Of a stretch of DNA of 64,000 nucleotides, positions 53,016-60,731 are shown one piece after another. The notes under the pieces are model-generated. The model saw only the letters and a program-made list of their open reading frames with translations. It was not told the origin of the DNA and made no database searches. The stretch comes from Gillisella taibaishanensis. Lineage in GTDB: Bacteria > Pseudomonadota > Alphaproteobacteria > Rhizobiales > Rhizobiaceae. Location of the stretch: positions 434,001-498,000 of the forward strand of contig NZ_MKIN01000027.1 in assembly GCF_001938985.1 (NCBI RefSeq), given 5' to 3'. Position 1 is the first letter of the stretch. Every line of letters begins with the position of its first letter. Made by a program: the position numbers and the translations under genes.

Positions 53016-53039
53016 CAGGCCGCCGGTTACCGGTAGGCC
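53016..53039 (-). promoter_or_regulatory. Attenuator segments 1 and 2
   Basis: On the minus strand segment 1, GGCCTACCGG (53039-53030), covers the last leader codons. It pairs with CCGGCGGCC (53026-53018) around the TAA stop as loop. Segment 2, GGCGGCCTG (53024-53016), can instead pair perfectly, nine base pairs, with segment 3 (52998-52990), which would prevent the terminator. This is the 1:2 / 2:3 / 3:4 logic of ribosome-controlled attenuation. Confidence 0.75.
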
Positions 53040-53080
53040 CAAAAATACGTGCAGGAAATGGCGGTGCGCGTGTCGATCAT
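53027..53080 (-). CDS. 17-residue leader peptide of an attenuator, with Tyr-Phe-Trp-Ala-Tyr cluster
   Basis: ATG at 53080 opens 17 codons ending in TAA at 53027: M-I-D-T-R-T-A-I-S-C-T-Y-F-W-A-Y-R. Four of the last six codons are aromatic (Tyr, Phe, Trp, Tyr). A ribosome stalled at the Tyr-Phe-Trp codons would cover segment 1 and release segment 2. No ribosome-binding site precedes the ATG, and the promoter spacing puts the transcript start at this ATG, as in the leaderless trpL of Sinorhizobium. The leader lies in the gap between the MFS and GNAT genes. Confidence 0.7.
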   Translation of the reverse strand: MIDTRTAISCTYFWAYR

Positions 53081-53087
53081 GGTGGAA

Positions 53088-53116
53088 TGAATGCGCCCGG
53101 CTGAGGCAATTGTCAA
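53088..53116 (-). promoter_or_regulatory. Promoter of the leader/GNAT transcript
   Basis: A perfect -35 hexamer TTGACA is at 53116-53111 on the minus strand. After 17 bases comes a weak -10 (CATTCA, 53093-53088). Seven bases further is the A of the leader ATG (53080), so the mRNA would be leaderless. The promoter starts 20 bases after the MFS stop, so the GNAT genes have their own transcript. Confidence 0.6.
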
Positions 53117-53136
53117 GCGGGCGCATTGATCTGCCC

Positions 53137-54318
53137 TCAAGCCTCGCAGGACCGCACCTCCCGGCGCCGGTCGAGCGCGCCGCTCCACAGCGTCAGGCCG
53201 GCAGCGCCAGCAACCAGGATGGCGCCGACCAGCGGTGTGGTGCCAAGGCCAAGCGGCGAGGCCACGATCTCGCCACCAACCGAGGCGCCGACGGCAATGC
53301 CGAGGTTGAAGGCAGCAATGTTGAGGGCGGAGGCGGTGTCGACGCCATCGGGCCGAAAGCGCTTGGCGAGTTCGACCACATAGAGCTGCAGGCCCGGCAC
53401 ATTGGCGAAGGACAGGAAGCCCATGGCGGCAAGGGTCAGGAGGGCGGGAATGGTGGCTTGGGCGGTGAAGAAGAACAGGATCAGCGCCAGCGTCTGGGCG
53501 GCAAACAGCCAGGCGAGCGCCTTGACCGGATCGGTATTGGCCAGTCGGCCACCGGCTAGATTGCCCGCCGCAATCGCTACGCCGTAGAGAACCAGCACCA
53601 GGCTGACGCTGCCGGCGGCAAAGCCGGTGATCTCCTGCAGAATGGCAGCGAGGAAGGTGAAGGCCACGAAGGTGCCGCCATAGCCGAGCGCCGTCATGGC
53701 GAAAGCGAGCAGCAACCGGCCGGAGCCGAGCACCCGCAGCTGATCGATCAGCCGGCTCGGCTCGCCCCGGGGCAGCGTCGCGGGCAAGAGGGCGGCGATG
53801 CCCAGCAAGGCGACGAGACCAAGGCCGCTGACAGCGAGGAAAGTGGCGCGCCAGCCAAACGTCTGGCCGATCAGCGTGCCGAGCGGGACGCCGGTGACGA
53901 TGGCGACCGTCAGGCCCATGAACATCAGGGCAATGGCCGAGGCGCGACGGTTTTCCGGCACCAGCCCGGCAGCTATGGTGGCGCCAACCGAGAAGAACAC
54001 GCCATGGGCAAAGGCGGTCAGCACGCGCCCGACCAGCAGCAGAGCAAAGCTGGAGCTGAAGGCCGCCAGCAGATTGCCGGCGATGAACAGCAGCATCAGC
54101 GACAACAGCAGCATCTTGCGCGGAAAACGGCTCGTCAACGCCGTCAACACAGGCGCGCCGAAGGTGACGCCGAGCGCGTAGATCGAGACGATCATGCCGG
54201 CGCTTGGCAGGGTAATGCGGAAATCCGCGGCGATGGTCGGCAGCAGGCCGACGCTGACGAATTCGGTGGTGCCGATCGCGTAAGCGGCGATGGTCAGGGC
54301 AAACAGGGCGAGTGGCAT
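53137..54318 (-). CDS. MFS transporter (DHA1/AraJ-like drug efflux group)
   Basis: A 393-residue 12-helix MFS protein. It begins M-P-L-A-L-F-A-L-T-I-A-A-Y-A-I-G-T-T-E-F; the G-T-T-E-F segment with V-G-L-L-P-T-I-A marks the AraJ/PbuE/YdhP branch of DHA1. V-G-R-V-L-T-A-F-A-H-G-V-F-F-S is the TM4 motif and G-V-P-L-G-T-L the motif C region. The ATG at 54318 has AAGGA 8 bases upstream; ATG 54327 and TTG 54336 are in frame. It is divergent from a LysR gene that probably controls it. Substrate unknown. Confidence 0.9.
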   Translation of the reverse strand: MPLALFALTIAAYAIGTTEFVSVGLLPTIAADFRITLPSAGMIVSIYALGVTFGAPVLTALTSRFPRKMLLLSLMLLFIAGNLLAAFSSSFALLLVGRVLTAFAHGVFFSVGATIAAGLVPENRRASAIALMFMGLTVAIVTGVPLGTLIGQTFGWRATFLAVSGLGLVALLGIAALLPATLPRGEPSRLIDQLRVLGSGRLLLAFAMTALGYGGTFVAFTFLAAILQEITGFAAGSVSLVLVLYGVAIAAGNLAGGRLANTDPVKALAWLFAAQTLALILFFFTAQATIPALLTLAAMGFLSFANVPGLQLYVVELAKRFRPDGVDTASALNIAAFNLGIAVGASVGGEIVASPLGLGTTPLVGAILVAGAAGLTLWSGALDRRREVRSCEA

Positions 54319-54435
54319 GGGTGTCATCCTTATCAAGCCAAGGAAATCTCTCCGCCTTCATATCGGCCGATCGGGCTTGCTTGATAAGCTGCTATAATGG
54401 ACAATCACCTTGGAATTGAATTCATAGGTGAAGAC

Positions 54436-55344
54436 ATGAACAACCGCTCTGGAGAAATGCAGGTCTTCGTGCTCTCGGCCGAGCTGAAGAGCTTTTCGGC
54501 TGCCGGGCGCAAGCTGGGGCTGACGCCTTCAGCGGTGAGCAAGCTGGTCAGCCGGATCGAGGATCGGTTGGGGGTGCGACTGCTTTTGCGCAGCACGCGC
54601 ACGCTTGAACTGACGCCGGAGGGCGAGCTTTATCTCGCCCGCGCCCGCGTCATTCTTGAAGAGATCGAGGCGGCGGAACAGCTGGTGGCCTCCGGCACCG
54701 ATGAGCCACGCGGGGTGCTGCGGGTCAACGCGTCCGTCGGGTTCGGGGAAAACTGCGTGCTGCCGCTGATCGGCGACTTCCTGGCGCTCTACCCGAAAGT
54801 GGAGCTGGAACTGACACTGACGGATGGGGTGATCGACCTCGTCGGCGAGCGTGCCGATGTGGCCATCCGGGTCGGGCCGATGAAGGATTCGACGCTGATG
54901 GCGCGCAAGCTGATGCAGGGGAGCCGGGTGATTGTCGCCTCCCCCGCCTATCTCGCCCGCCATGGCCAGCCGCATCATCCTGACGATCTCGACACCCAGA
55001 ATTGCCTGGGCTTCACCTTCCGCCGTTTCGAGGAGGGCTGGCCCTTCCGGGATCCCTTGAGCGGCGACCGATTTCTCAAAGCCGTCAGCGGCAATATCCG
55101 TGTCTCCAACGGCGCCATCATGCGCCGCCTCTGCCTCGACGGCGTCGGCATCGCCCGGATCGGCCGCTTTCACGTGGAGGAAGCGGTCAAGGCGGGCTTG
55201 CTGACCGTCCTGCTGGAGGACTGGCATGTCGGCGATATCGAGGAAGTCCACGCCGTCTATGTCGGCCACGACCACCTCGCCTCGCGCATCCGCGCCTTTA
55301 TCGGCTTTTTAACGCAAAGGCTGGAGAACAGGTCCTATCTTTGA
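54436..55344 (+). CDS. LysR-family regulator divergent from the MFS gene
   Basis: A 302-residue LTTR. Winged helix: M-Q-V-F-V-L-S-A-E-L-K-S-F-S-A-A-G with L-G-L-T-P-S-A-V-S-K-L-V-S-R; effector domain about 90-295 of the CrgA-like group. The ATG giving M-N-N-R-S-G is chosen; an ATG 13 codons upstream is in frame. The gap to the divergent MFS gene is about 115 bases and should hold the operator. Confidence 0.9.
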   Translation: MNNRSGEMQVFVLSAELKSFSAAGRKLGLTPSAVSKLVSRIEDRLGVRLLLRSTRTLELTPEGELYLARARVILEEIEAAEQLVASGTDEPRGVLRVNASVGFGENCVLPLIGDFLALYPKVELELTLTDGVIDLVGERADVAIRVGPMKDSTLMARKLMQGSRVIVASPAYLARHGQPHHPDDLDTQNCLGFTFRRFEEGWPFRDPLSGDRFLKAVSGNIRVSNGAIMRRLCLDGVGIARIGRFHVEEAVKAGLLTVLLEDWHVGDIEEVHAVYVGHDHLASRIRAFIGFLTQRLENRSYL

Positions 55345-55400
55345 TGTGGCGGCTGGTTTGAGCCGAGGCATGAGACCGCAACAGGTGGAGCCTGATCGCG

Positions 55401-55997
55401 ATGACGGATTTGCAAGGTGCGGTGCTTTTCACGGCAATGTTTGCCGTTTTCCAGCTGGCCATCCACTTTTTGCCCAATACGGGACGGGCACTCCGAAAGC
55501 GCGCCTGCTTCTATACGAACGATGGGAACATCGCCTTTTATGTCGATCAATTTTCTACGCGTCAGGGCAAAGTGGACTATGCGTTTGCCGGTATGTTCGG
55601 ATCCATATTTTCATGTCGGGTCGACTCTCAGCACATGAACATTCTGCTCGACCAACTCAGGACACTCCGCGACGACATAGATACCGGCGCCTATTGTGTT
55701 GGCAATCCCGATCAGACGCCGTGGGAGAAGCCGAAGGGCTCACCGCTTTTTGGGCGCAAGTACACTGTGCTCAAGCGATATTGGTTCATCAACGACATCA
55801 GTGCCGAAAATCGGCAGAAATATCATAATCATCTATTCGACATCTCCATCTGCAACGACGCAGCGGGACATTTCGCCCTGTTCGAACTTCCACCAGAACC
55901 GGAGAATGTCCGGCGGACCCGGATTTCACTCGAGGACATCAAGAAGGGCTGCGACGAAGTGCTGGGCGCATTTGCAGAAGATTTCGCCGAAGCTTGA
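55401..55997 (+). CDS. Protein of unknown function with an N-terminal membrane helix
   Basis: A 198-residue protein not recognised. The start L-Q-G-A-V-L-F-T-A-M-F-A-V-F-Q-L-A-I-H-F is a probable membrane anchor; the rest is soluble, with mixed aromatic and charged residues and cysteines near 72, 99 and 152. Codon use looks like a genuine gene with moderately lower GC than the neighbours. It follows the LysR gene by 56 bases and could be co-transcribed. Confidence 0.7.
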   Translation: MTDLQGAVLFTAMFAVFQLAIHFLPNTGRALRKRACFYTNDGNIAFYVDQFSTRQGKVDYAFAGMFGSIFSCRVDSQHMNILLDQLRTLRDDIDTGAYCVGNPDQTPWEKPKGSPLFGRKYTVLKRYWFINDISAENRQKYHNHLFDISICNDAAGHFALFELPPEPENVRRTRISLEDIKKGCDEVLGAFAEDFAEA

Positions 55998-56031
55998 GTG
56001 AACCCGCTCGACTGGCTCCTTCGCTTGCCGC

Positions 56032-56838
56032 TCACTTCACCGCCGAGATCGCATACCTGTGCTGTGTTGCCCGTTCCAAACCTTTCAACAGGCCGAAATT
56101 AACCCTCTGCGCCCTGTTAATGGCGCTGAGGTCGGTGTCGACGGTGATGTTGGAGAAGCCGGCCTGTTTCAGGAGATCCACTACGGCTTCCGCCCGCGCC
56201 CCTTGCGAAAAATAGACCTGCGATAGAATGGCCTTATGGGTGGCGGCAAGGTCGGCGCTGGTTGGGCCGTGATGGGCCGTGGGCTTGGCAAGGCCGAGGC
56301 GGGCTGCGAGTTTAGCGATGAGGCTGGTGATCTTGGCGAGCGGGCTTGGATTGACGAAATCGCCATCGACGATCAGCACGCGGCCGCCGGGTTTCAGCAC
56401 GCGGTGCCATTCGCGGAAGGCACCGAGGGGGTCGACCAGCGTCCAGACCAGATGCCGGTTGGTGATCGCATCATAGGTGGCATCCGGCTCCATCGTGCTT
56501 TCGGCATCGCCGATCAGGAAACGAATGCTGCGGCCCCGCGTCTTGGCCTTGGCGCGGGCGCGCTCCAGCATTGGCTCGGCCCAGTCCATGCCGGTCACTG
56601 AAAATCCGAGATCATCAAGCAGGTGCGAGACGACGCCGGTGCCAGAGGCGAGGTCCAGCACCTTGCGCCCTTCCCCCACACCCAGATGCTTCAAGATCAG
56701 CGCGTGCCAGGCGGCGCGTTCGGCTTCGGAGAAGATTTCATGCCCCGGTTGGCTGTCGAAAGTCTCGGCTCGCGCTGACCAATAGGCCTTGATCTCATCT
56801 TTCAGATGATAATTCTGCTGCATCGCCGTCTGCGTCAT
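56032..56838 (-). CDS. Class I SAM-dependent methyltransferase beside the metal-uptake operon
   Basis: A 268-residue methyltransferase: motif I V-L-D-L-A-S-G-T-G-V-V-S, G-M-D-W-A-E-P-M-L for SAM ribose binding, and the post-motif region V-L-K-P-G-G-R-V-L-I-V-D-G-D. The UbiE/COQ5-type small-molecule fold is clear; the substrate is not. The ATG at 56838 (M-T-Q-T-A-M) is preferred although the frame is open upstream. It is divergent from the ABC operon across a 280-base control region, and may modify the ligand that the operon imports. Confidence 0.87.
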   Translation of the reverse strand: MTQTAMQQNYHLKDEIKAYWSARAETFDSQPGHEIFSEAERAAWHALILKHLGVGEGRKVLDLASGTGVVSHLLDDLGFSVTGMDWAEPMLERARAKAKTRGRSIRFLIGDAESTMEPDATYDAITNRHLVWTLVDPLGAFREWHRVLKPGGRVLIVDGDFVNPSPLAKITSLIAKLAARLGLAKPTAHHGPTSADLAATHKAILSQVYFSQGARAEAVVDLLKQAGFSNITVDTDLSAINRAQRVNFGLLKGLERATQHRYAISAVK

Positions 56839-56989
56839 GAACCGGTCCCAACCCCGTAAACTGGACTTCGTCAGGTTCAGACCGAACCTGAAAGTCCCTC
56901 GCTTTTCTTGTTTTCGTTGTCTGTTCGGGAAAACCGGTAACTGCATTTCCCTGACAAACTCTAGCTGGAATCCTTCTAAAAGATAATTC

Positions 56990-57018
56990 TTGACTGGCAA
57001 AGTCATAAAATCATAAAT
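56990..57018 (+). promoter_or_regulatory. Promoter of the ABC uptake operon overlapping a RirA-type iron box
   Basis: TGA-N9-TCA lies at 56991-57005 (TGACTGGCAAAGTCA), matching the iron-responsive operator pattern known for rhizobial RirA. Its left half is part of a -35 hexamer TTGACT (56990-56995); a -10-like ATAAAT follows 17 bases on (57013-57018). Occupation of the box would block transcription under iron-replete conditions. This is inferred from pattern and position. Confidence 0.55.
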
Positions 57019-57118
57019 CCACGGCGAGTGCAGCGCAGGGGCTGAACCGGAGCCCGGTGGGGACGCCGTTTCGCGCTTTCGCCCGTGCTGCAGGACAAAC
57101 GACATTTTGGAGGCAAAC

Positions 57119-58258
57119 GTGTTCAACGTTCATGGGGTGGCTTGCGCCGCCGCGCTTTCGCTCGCGCTTTTTTCAGGCGCGGCAGAAGCCGGCGAATTGG
57201 TAAAGGTCAAGGATATTACCGGCCGTGAGGTCGAGGTCAGCGTGCCCGTCGAGCGGGTCATTCTCGGCGAAGGCCGGCAGATCTATTTCACCGCAGCGCT
57301 CGATACCGATACGCCGTTCAAGCGCATCGTCGGCTGGCGCGACGATTTCCAGAAGGCCGATCTCGACGGCTATAATGCCTATCTCGAAAAATTCCCGGAA
57401 ATGGGCAAGATCCCCACCTTCGGCGGCATGAAGGACGGCACGTTCGACATCGAGCAGGCGGTGACGCTGAAGCCCGACGTGATCATCATGAATATCGACG
57501 CCAAGTCGGCGACCGAGGAAAGCGGCTATATCGAAAAGCTGTCCAAGGTCGGCATTCCCCTCGTCTATGTCGACTTCCGCGAGAAGGCGATGGAAAACAC
57601 CGATCCGTCGATGCGGTTGATCGGCAAGCTGTTCGGCAAGGAAAAGCGCGCCGAGGAATTTGTCGAGTTCCACGACACGCAGATCAAGCGGGTGACCGAC
57701 GTTCTCGCCAAGGCGAAAGACCTGAAGAAGCCGCTGGTGTTCATGGAACGGGCCGGCGGCTATAGCGACGATTGCTGCATGTCCTTCGGCAACGAGAATT
57801 TCGGCAAGATGGTCGAACTGGCCGGCGGCACCAATATGGCCGGCAAGATCATTCCCGGCACGTTCGGCACGGTCAATCCCGAGCAGATCATCGCCTCCAA
57901 CCCGGACCAGGTTATCGTGACCGGTGCCAATTGGGAGCTTTACGTGCCCGGCGGCAAATGGGTCGGCGTTGGCCCCGGCGCCGACAAGGCGCTGGCCACC
58001 AAGAAGCTCGCCGCGCTGATGCAGCGCCCGGCCTTCACCGACATCAAGGCGGTCAAGGACGGCAATGTCCATGCCATCTGGCACCAGTTCTACAACAATC
58101 CCTACCAGTTCGTTGCCGTGCAGCAGATCGCCAAATGGCTGCATCCTGAACTCTTCAAGGATCTCGACCCGGAAGTCACCTTCAAGGAATTGCACGAGCG
58201 CTTCCTGCCGGTTGCCTATCGCTCGGGCTATTTCGTCTCGCTGAATACGGGGTTGTGA
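57119..58258 (+). CDS. ABC transporter substrate-binding protein 1 (iron/metallophore type)
   Basis: A 379-residue BtuF/FhuD-like periplasmic protein. GTG start with GGAGG five bases upstream; signal peptide about 1-24 ends S-G-A-A-E-A-G-E. The fold starts V-K-D-I-T-G-R-E-V-E-V-S-V-P-V-E-R-V, and the mid region has D-D-C-C-M-S-F-G-N, a cysteine pair also present in its neighbour. E-Q-I-I-A-S-N-P-D-Q-V-I-V-T-G is the usual lobe motif. It is followed by a paralogue of similar length, 242 bases away. Confidence 0.9.
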   Translation: MFNVHGVACAAALSLALFSGAAEAGELVKVKDITGREVEVSVPVERVILGEGRQIYFTAALDTDTPFKRIVGWRDDFQKADLDGYNAYLEKFPEMGKIPTFGGMKDGTFDIEQAVTLKPDVIIMNIDAKSATEESGYIEKLSKVGIPLVYVDFREKAMENTDPSMRLIGKLFGKEKRAEEFVEFHDTQIKRVTDVLAKAKDLKKPLVFMERAGGYSDDCCMSFGNENFGKMVELAGGTNMAGKIIPGTFGTVNPEQIIASNPDQVIVTGANWELYVPGGKWVGVGPGADKALATKKLAALMQRPAFTDIKAVKDGNVHAIWHQFYNNPYQFVAVQQIAKWLHPELFKDLDPEVTFKELHERFLPVAYRSGYFVSLNTGL

Positions 58259-58309
58259 GGCATCGGTGGCTGGCGGGCGGAGGCGGTGACACCACCTCTG
58301 GCTTGCCAG

Positions 58310-58425
58310 CCGATCTCCCCCACAAGGGGGAGAGGACTCGCGATGCCGTCGCGCCTCGAAATGGGCGAGAACAGTGCGGCAACTCTAGCCCCTCCCCCTT
58401 GTGGGGAGGGGCTGGGGAGGGGTCT
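58310..58425. repeat. Palindromic repeats between the two binding-protein genes
   Basis: CTCCCCCACAAGGGGGAGAG (about 58315-58334) and CCCCTCCCCCTTGTGGGGAGG (about 58389-58409) are strong palindromes of the same type as those at 35340-35490. They sit between two genes of one operon, where they could act as a processing site or stabilise the upstream mRNA. Confidence 0.75.
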
Positions 58426-58500
58426 AGCTCCGATGAAAAAGTCAGAGGGATGAACGGCATTTCCGGTCGCCTTCCGACATGTGCATAAAGAGGTTTGTTA

Positions 58501-59664
58501 ATGCATATCAAATGGATCGCCAGGGCGCTTGTCGCTCTTTTGCCGTTTCTGGCGCCCGCCGCTTTCGCAGCCGAGATCACCGATGTCGCAGGCCGTACGG
58601 TGACGCTTGAGCTGCCGGCAAAGCGGGTTCTGGTCGGCGAGGCCCGGCAGATCCATACCATTGCGGCGCTGGCCGGGGATAAGACCTTCGACCACATTGT
58701 CGGCTGGCGCGACGACATGGTGAAGAAAGACCCGGACAGTTACGCCGCCTATCTGGAGCGCTTCCCAGAGATCGCCAAGCTGCCGCAATTCGGCTATCTG
58801 CCCCAGGGCGGCTTTAGCCTGGAAGCGGCAATTGCGCTGCATCCTGATGTGCTGACGCTCAATCTGGAAGTGCTGCCGGCGGCGCGTGAAAGCGGGCTGG
58901 AGGAAAAGGCTGCAGCAGCCGGTATTCAGGTCGTCTATGTCGATTTCCGCCTCGATCCCGACAAGAATACCGAAAAATCCATCGCAATTCTCGGCCAGAT
59001 TTTTGGTGCCGACGACAAGGCCAAGGAACTGATCGCTTATCGTCGCCAGCAGATCGCCATCGTGACCGACCGGCTGGCGGCAGTGAAGGACCTGAAACGG
59101 CCAAACGTGTTCATGGAGCGTGCGCCGGGCAATGATGCCGAAGGCGGCTGCTGCCGCACCTTCGGTCCCGTCAATTTCGGCCAGATGGTCGAGATTGCTG
59201 GCGGCCACAACATTGCCTCCGACATCATCTCCACCACCTTCGGCGAGATCAGCATCGAACAGCTGATCGCCTCAGATCCCGACCAGATCGTTGTGACCGG
59301 CTCCAACTGGCTGGCGGAATCCAAGACCAACCGCTTCGTGCATGTCGGACGCGGCGCCGATCCGACCAAGGCCCGCGCCAAGCTCAAGACGCTGATCGAG
59401 CGCACCGGCTTCGACGGCATAAAGGCGGTGCGCAACCGGCAGGTCCATGCCGCCTGGCACCAGTTCTACGGCGTGCCTTATGAGTTCGTGCCGATCCAGC
59501 AATTTGCCAAATGGTTCCACCCTGACCTGTTTGCCGATCTCGACCCGGACCGGACTTTCCGGGAGTTTCATCAGAAATTCCTGCCGGTCGCCTACAAGCC
59601 CGGCTATTTCGTCTCCCTCGACCCTGCCCAGGACGCCCCAACATCTGAGAAAGGCTCGAATTGA
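58501..59664 (+). CDS. ABC transporter substrate-binding protein 2 (iron/metallophore type)
   Basis: A 387-residue paralogue of the protein encoded before it, similar over the whole length: I-T-D-V-A-G-R-T-V-T, V-G-W-R-D-D-M-V, G-G-C-C-R-T-F-G-P-V-N-F-G (the cysteine pair again), and H-A-A-W-H-Q-F-Y-G. Signal peptide about 1-22 (A-L-L-P-F-L-A-P-A-A-F-A-A-E). The ATG is set by AAGAGG upstream; the stop overlaps the permease start (TGATG). Its presence with a second, distinct binding protein suggests two ligands or two forms. Confidence 0.9.
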   Translation: MHIKWIARALVALLPFLAPAAFAAEITDVAGRTVTLELPAKRVLVGEARQIHTIAALAGDKTFDHIVGWRDDMVKKDPDSYAAYLERFPEIAKLPQFGYLPQGGFSLEAAIALHPDVLTLNLEVLPAARESGLEEKAAAAGIQVVYVDFRLDPDKNTEKSIAILGQIFGADDKAKELIAYRRQQIAIVTDRLAAVKDLKRPNVFMERAPGNDAEGGCCRTFGPVNFGQMVEIAGGHNIASDIISTTFGEISIEQLIASDPDQIVVTGSNWLAESKTNRFVHVGRGADPTKARAKLKTLIERTGFDGIKAVRNRQVHAAWHQFYGVPYEFVPIQQFAKWFHPDLFADLDPDRTFREFHQKFLPVAYKPGYFVSLDPAQDAPTSEKGSN

Positions 59665-60731
59665 TGGCCCTATCCATAGACCTCGCCGCCAAGCCTGAGG
59701 GCCGCAGCCAATACCGGGCGCTCACCGCTCGGCGTGTTACCATTCTCCTCTGCCTGCTTGGCGCGCTTGCGCTAAGCGTTGCCACCGACATGGCGCTGGG
59801 GCCGGCACGCTATACGCTGTCGCAGGTTCTCTCGGCGATCTTTTCACCCAGCAGCGTCAGCAACCAGATCCGGGTGGTGATCTGGGATATCCGCATGCCG
59901 ATCGCGCTGATGGCAGTCACCGTCGGCGCCTGTCTGTCGCTGGCAGGCGCGCAGATGCAGACCATTCTCGCCAATCCGCTGGCAAGTCCGTTTACGCTCG
60001 GCATTTCCGCCGCCGCCGGCTTTGGCGCGGCGCTGGCGCTGGTCGGCGGCATCGCCGTCTTCCCGGCGGCCATCGAATTCATGGTGCCGATCAATGCCTT
60101 CCTGATGGCCATGCTCGCATCGCTGTTCATCTACGGCGTCTCGACCATGCGCGGCGTGACGGTCGAAACCATCGTGCTGCTCGGCATCGCGCTGGTCTTT
60201 ACCTTCAACGCGCTTCTGTCGCTGCTGGAATATCTGGCCTCCGAACAGGCGCTGGCCGCAGTGGTGTTCTGGACCATGGGCAGCCTCACCAAGGCAACCT
60301 GGATGAAGGTCGGCGTGACCTTTGCCGTGCTCGTTATCTCCGTGCCGCTGTTTGCGCGCCGCGCCTGGGCGCTGACGGCGCTGCGGCTCGGCGACGACAA
60401 GGCCGCAAGCCTTGGTGTCAATGTGCGGGCGCTGAGGCTCGAAACCATGATGCTGGTCAGCCTGCTGGCCGCCATTCCGGTCTCCTTCGTCGGCACCATC
60501 GGCTTTGTCGGCCTGGTCGGGCCGCATATCGCCCGCATGCTGGTCGGTGAGGATCAGCGCTTCTTCCTGCCGGGTTCTGTCATCTGCGGCGCACTGCTGC
60601 TGTCGGTGACCTCTGTCGTGTCGAAAATGCTGATCCCCGGCGCCATTCTACCGATCGGGGTCATCACCGCCTTGGTCGGCGTTCCCTTCTTCTTCTCGCT
60701 GATTTTCACCAACAGGAGGCGCGCATGGTAA
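59664..60731 (+). CDS. FecCD-family ABC permease
   Basis: A 355-residue membrane protein of the FecCD/BtuC family with about ten helices. Signature parts: I-W-D-I-R-M-P-I-A-L, G-A-C-L-S-L-A-G-A-Q-M-Q-T-I-L-A-N-P-L-A, and near the end G-F-V-G-L-V-G-P-H-I-A-R-M-L-V-G. It forms a homodimeric channel in the inner membrane for ferric siderophores, haem or cobalamin; this one should serve both binding proteins. It overlaps the previous gene and the ATPase start, so translation is coupled. Confidence 0.93.
   Translation: MALSIDLAAKPEGRSQYRALTARRVTILLCLLGALALSVATDMALGPARYTLSQVLSAIFSPSSVSNQIRVVIWDIRMPIALMAVTVGACLSLAGAQMQTILANPLASPFTLGISAAAGFGAALALVGGIAVFPAAIEFMVPINAFLMAMLASLFIYGVSTMRGVTVETIVLLGIALVFTFNALLSLLEYLASEQALAAVVFWTMGSLTKATWMKVGVTFAVLVISVPLFARRAWALTALRLGDDKAASLGVNVRALRLETMMLVSLLAAIPVSFVGTIGFVGLVGPHIARMLVGEDQRFFLPGSVICGALLLSVTSVVSKMLIPGAILPIGVITALVGVPFFFSLIFTNRRRAW

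Noticed and set aside
53027..54361. One long minus-strand frame spanning the MFS gene and the leader
   Set aside because: It is out of frame with the MFS protein, and its product is Arg/Pro-rich without motifs. Only its last 17 codons, from the ATG at 53080, fit the leader architecture.
56964..56981. Irr (ICE) box upstream of the uptake operon
   Set aside because: Only the right half TTCTAAA is exact; the left half departs from the consensus, so it is mentioned but not annotated.
57025..57106. Riboswitch in the 5' region of the uptake operon
   Set aside because: There are stems (GGGCT/AGCCC, TGCAGC/GCTGCA), but none of the conserved cores of cobalamin, TPP, SAM or molybdenum cofactor switches could be matched.
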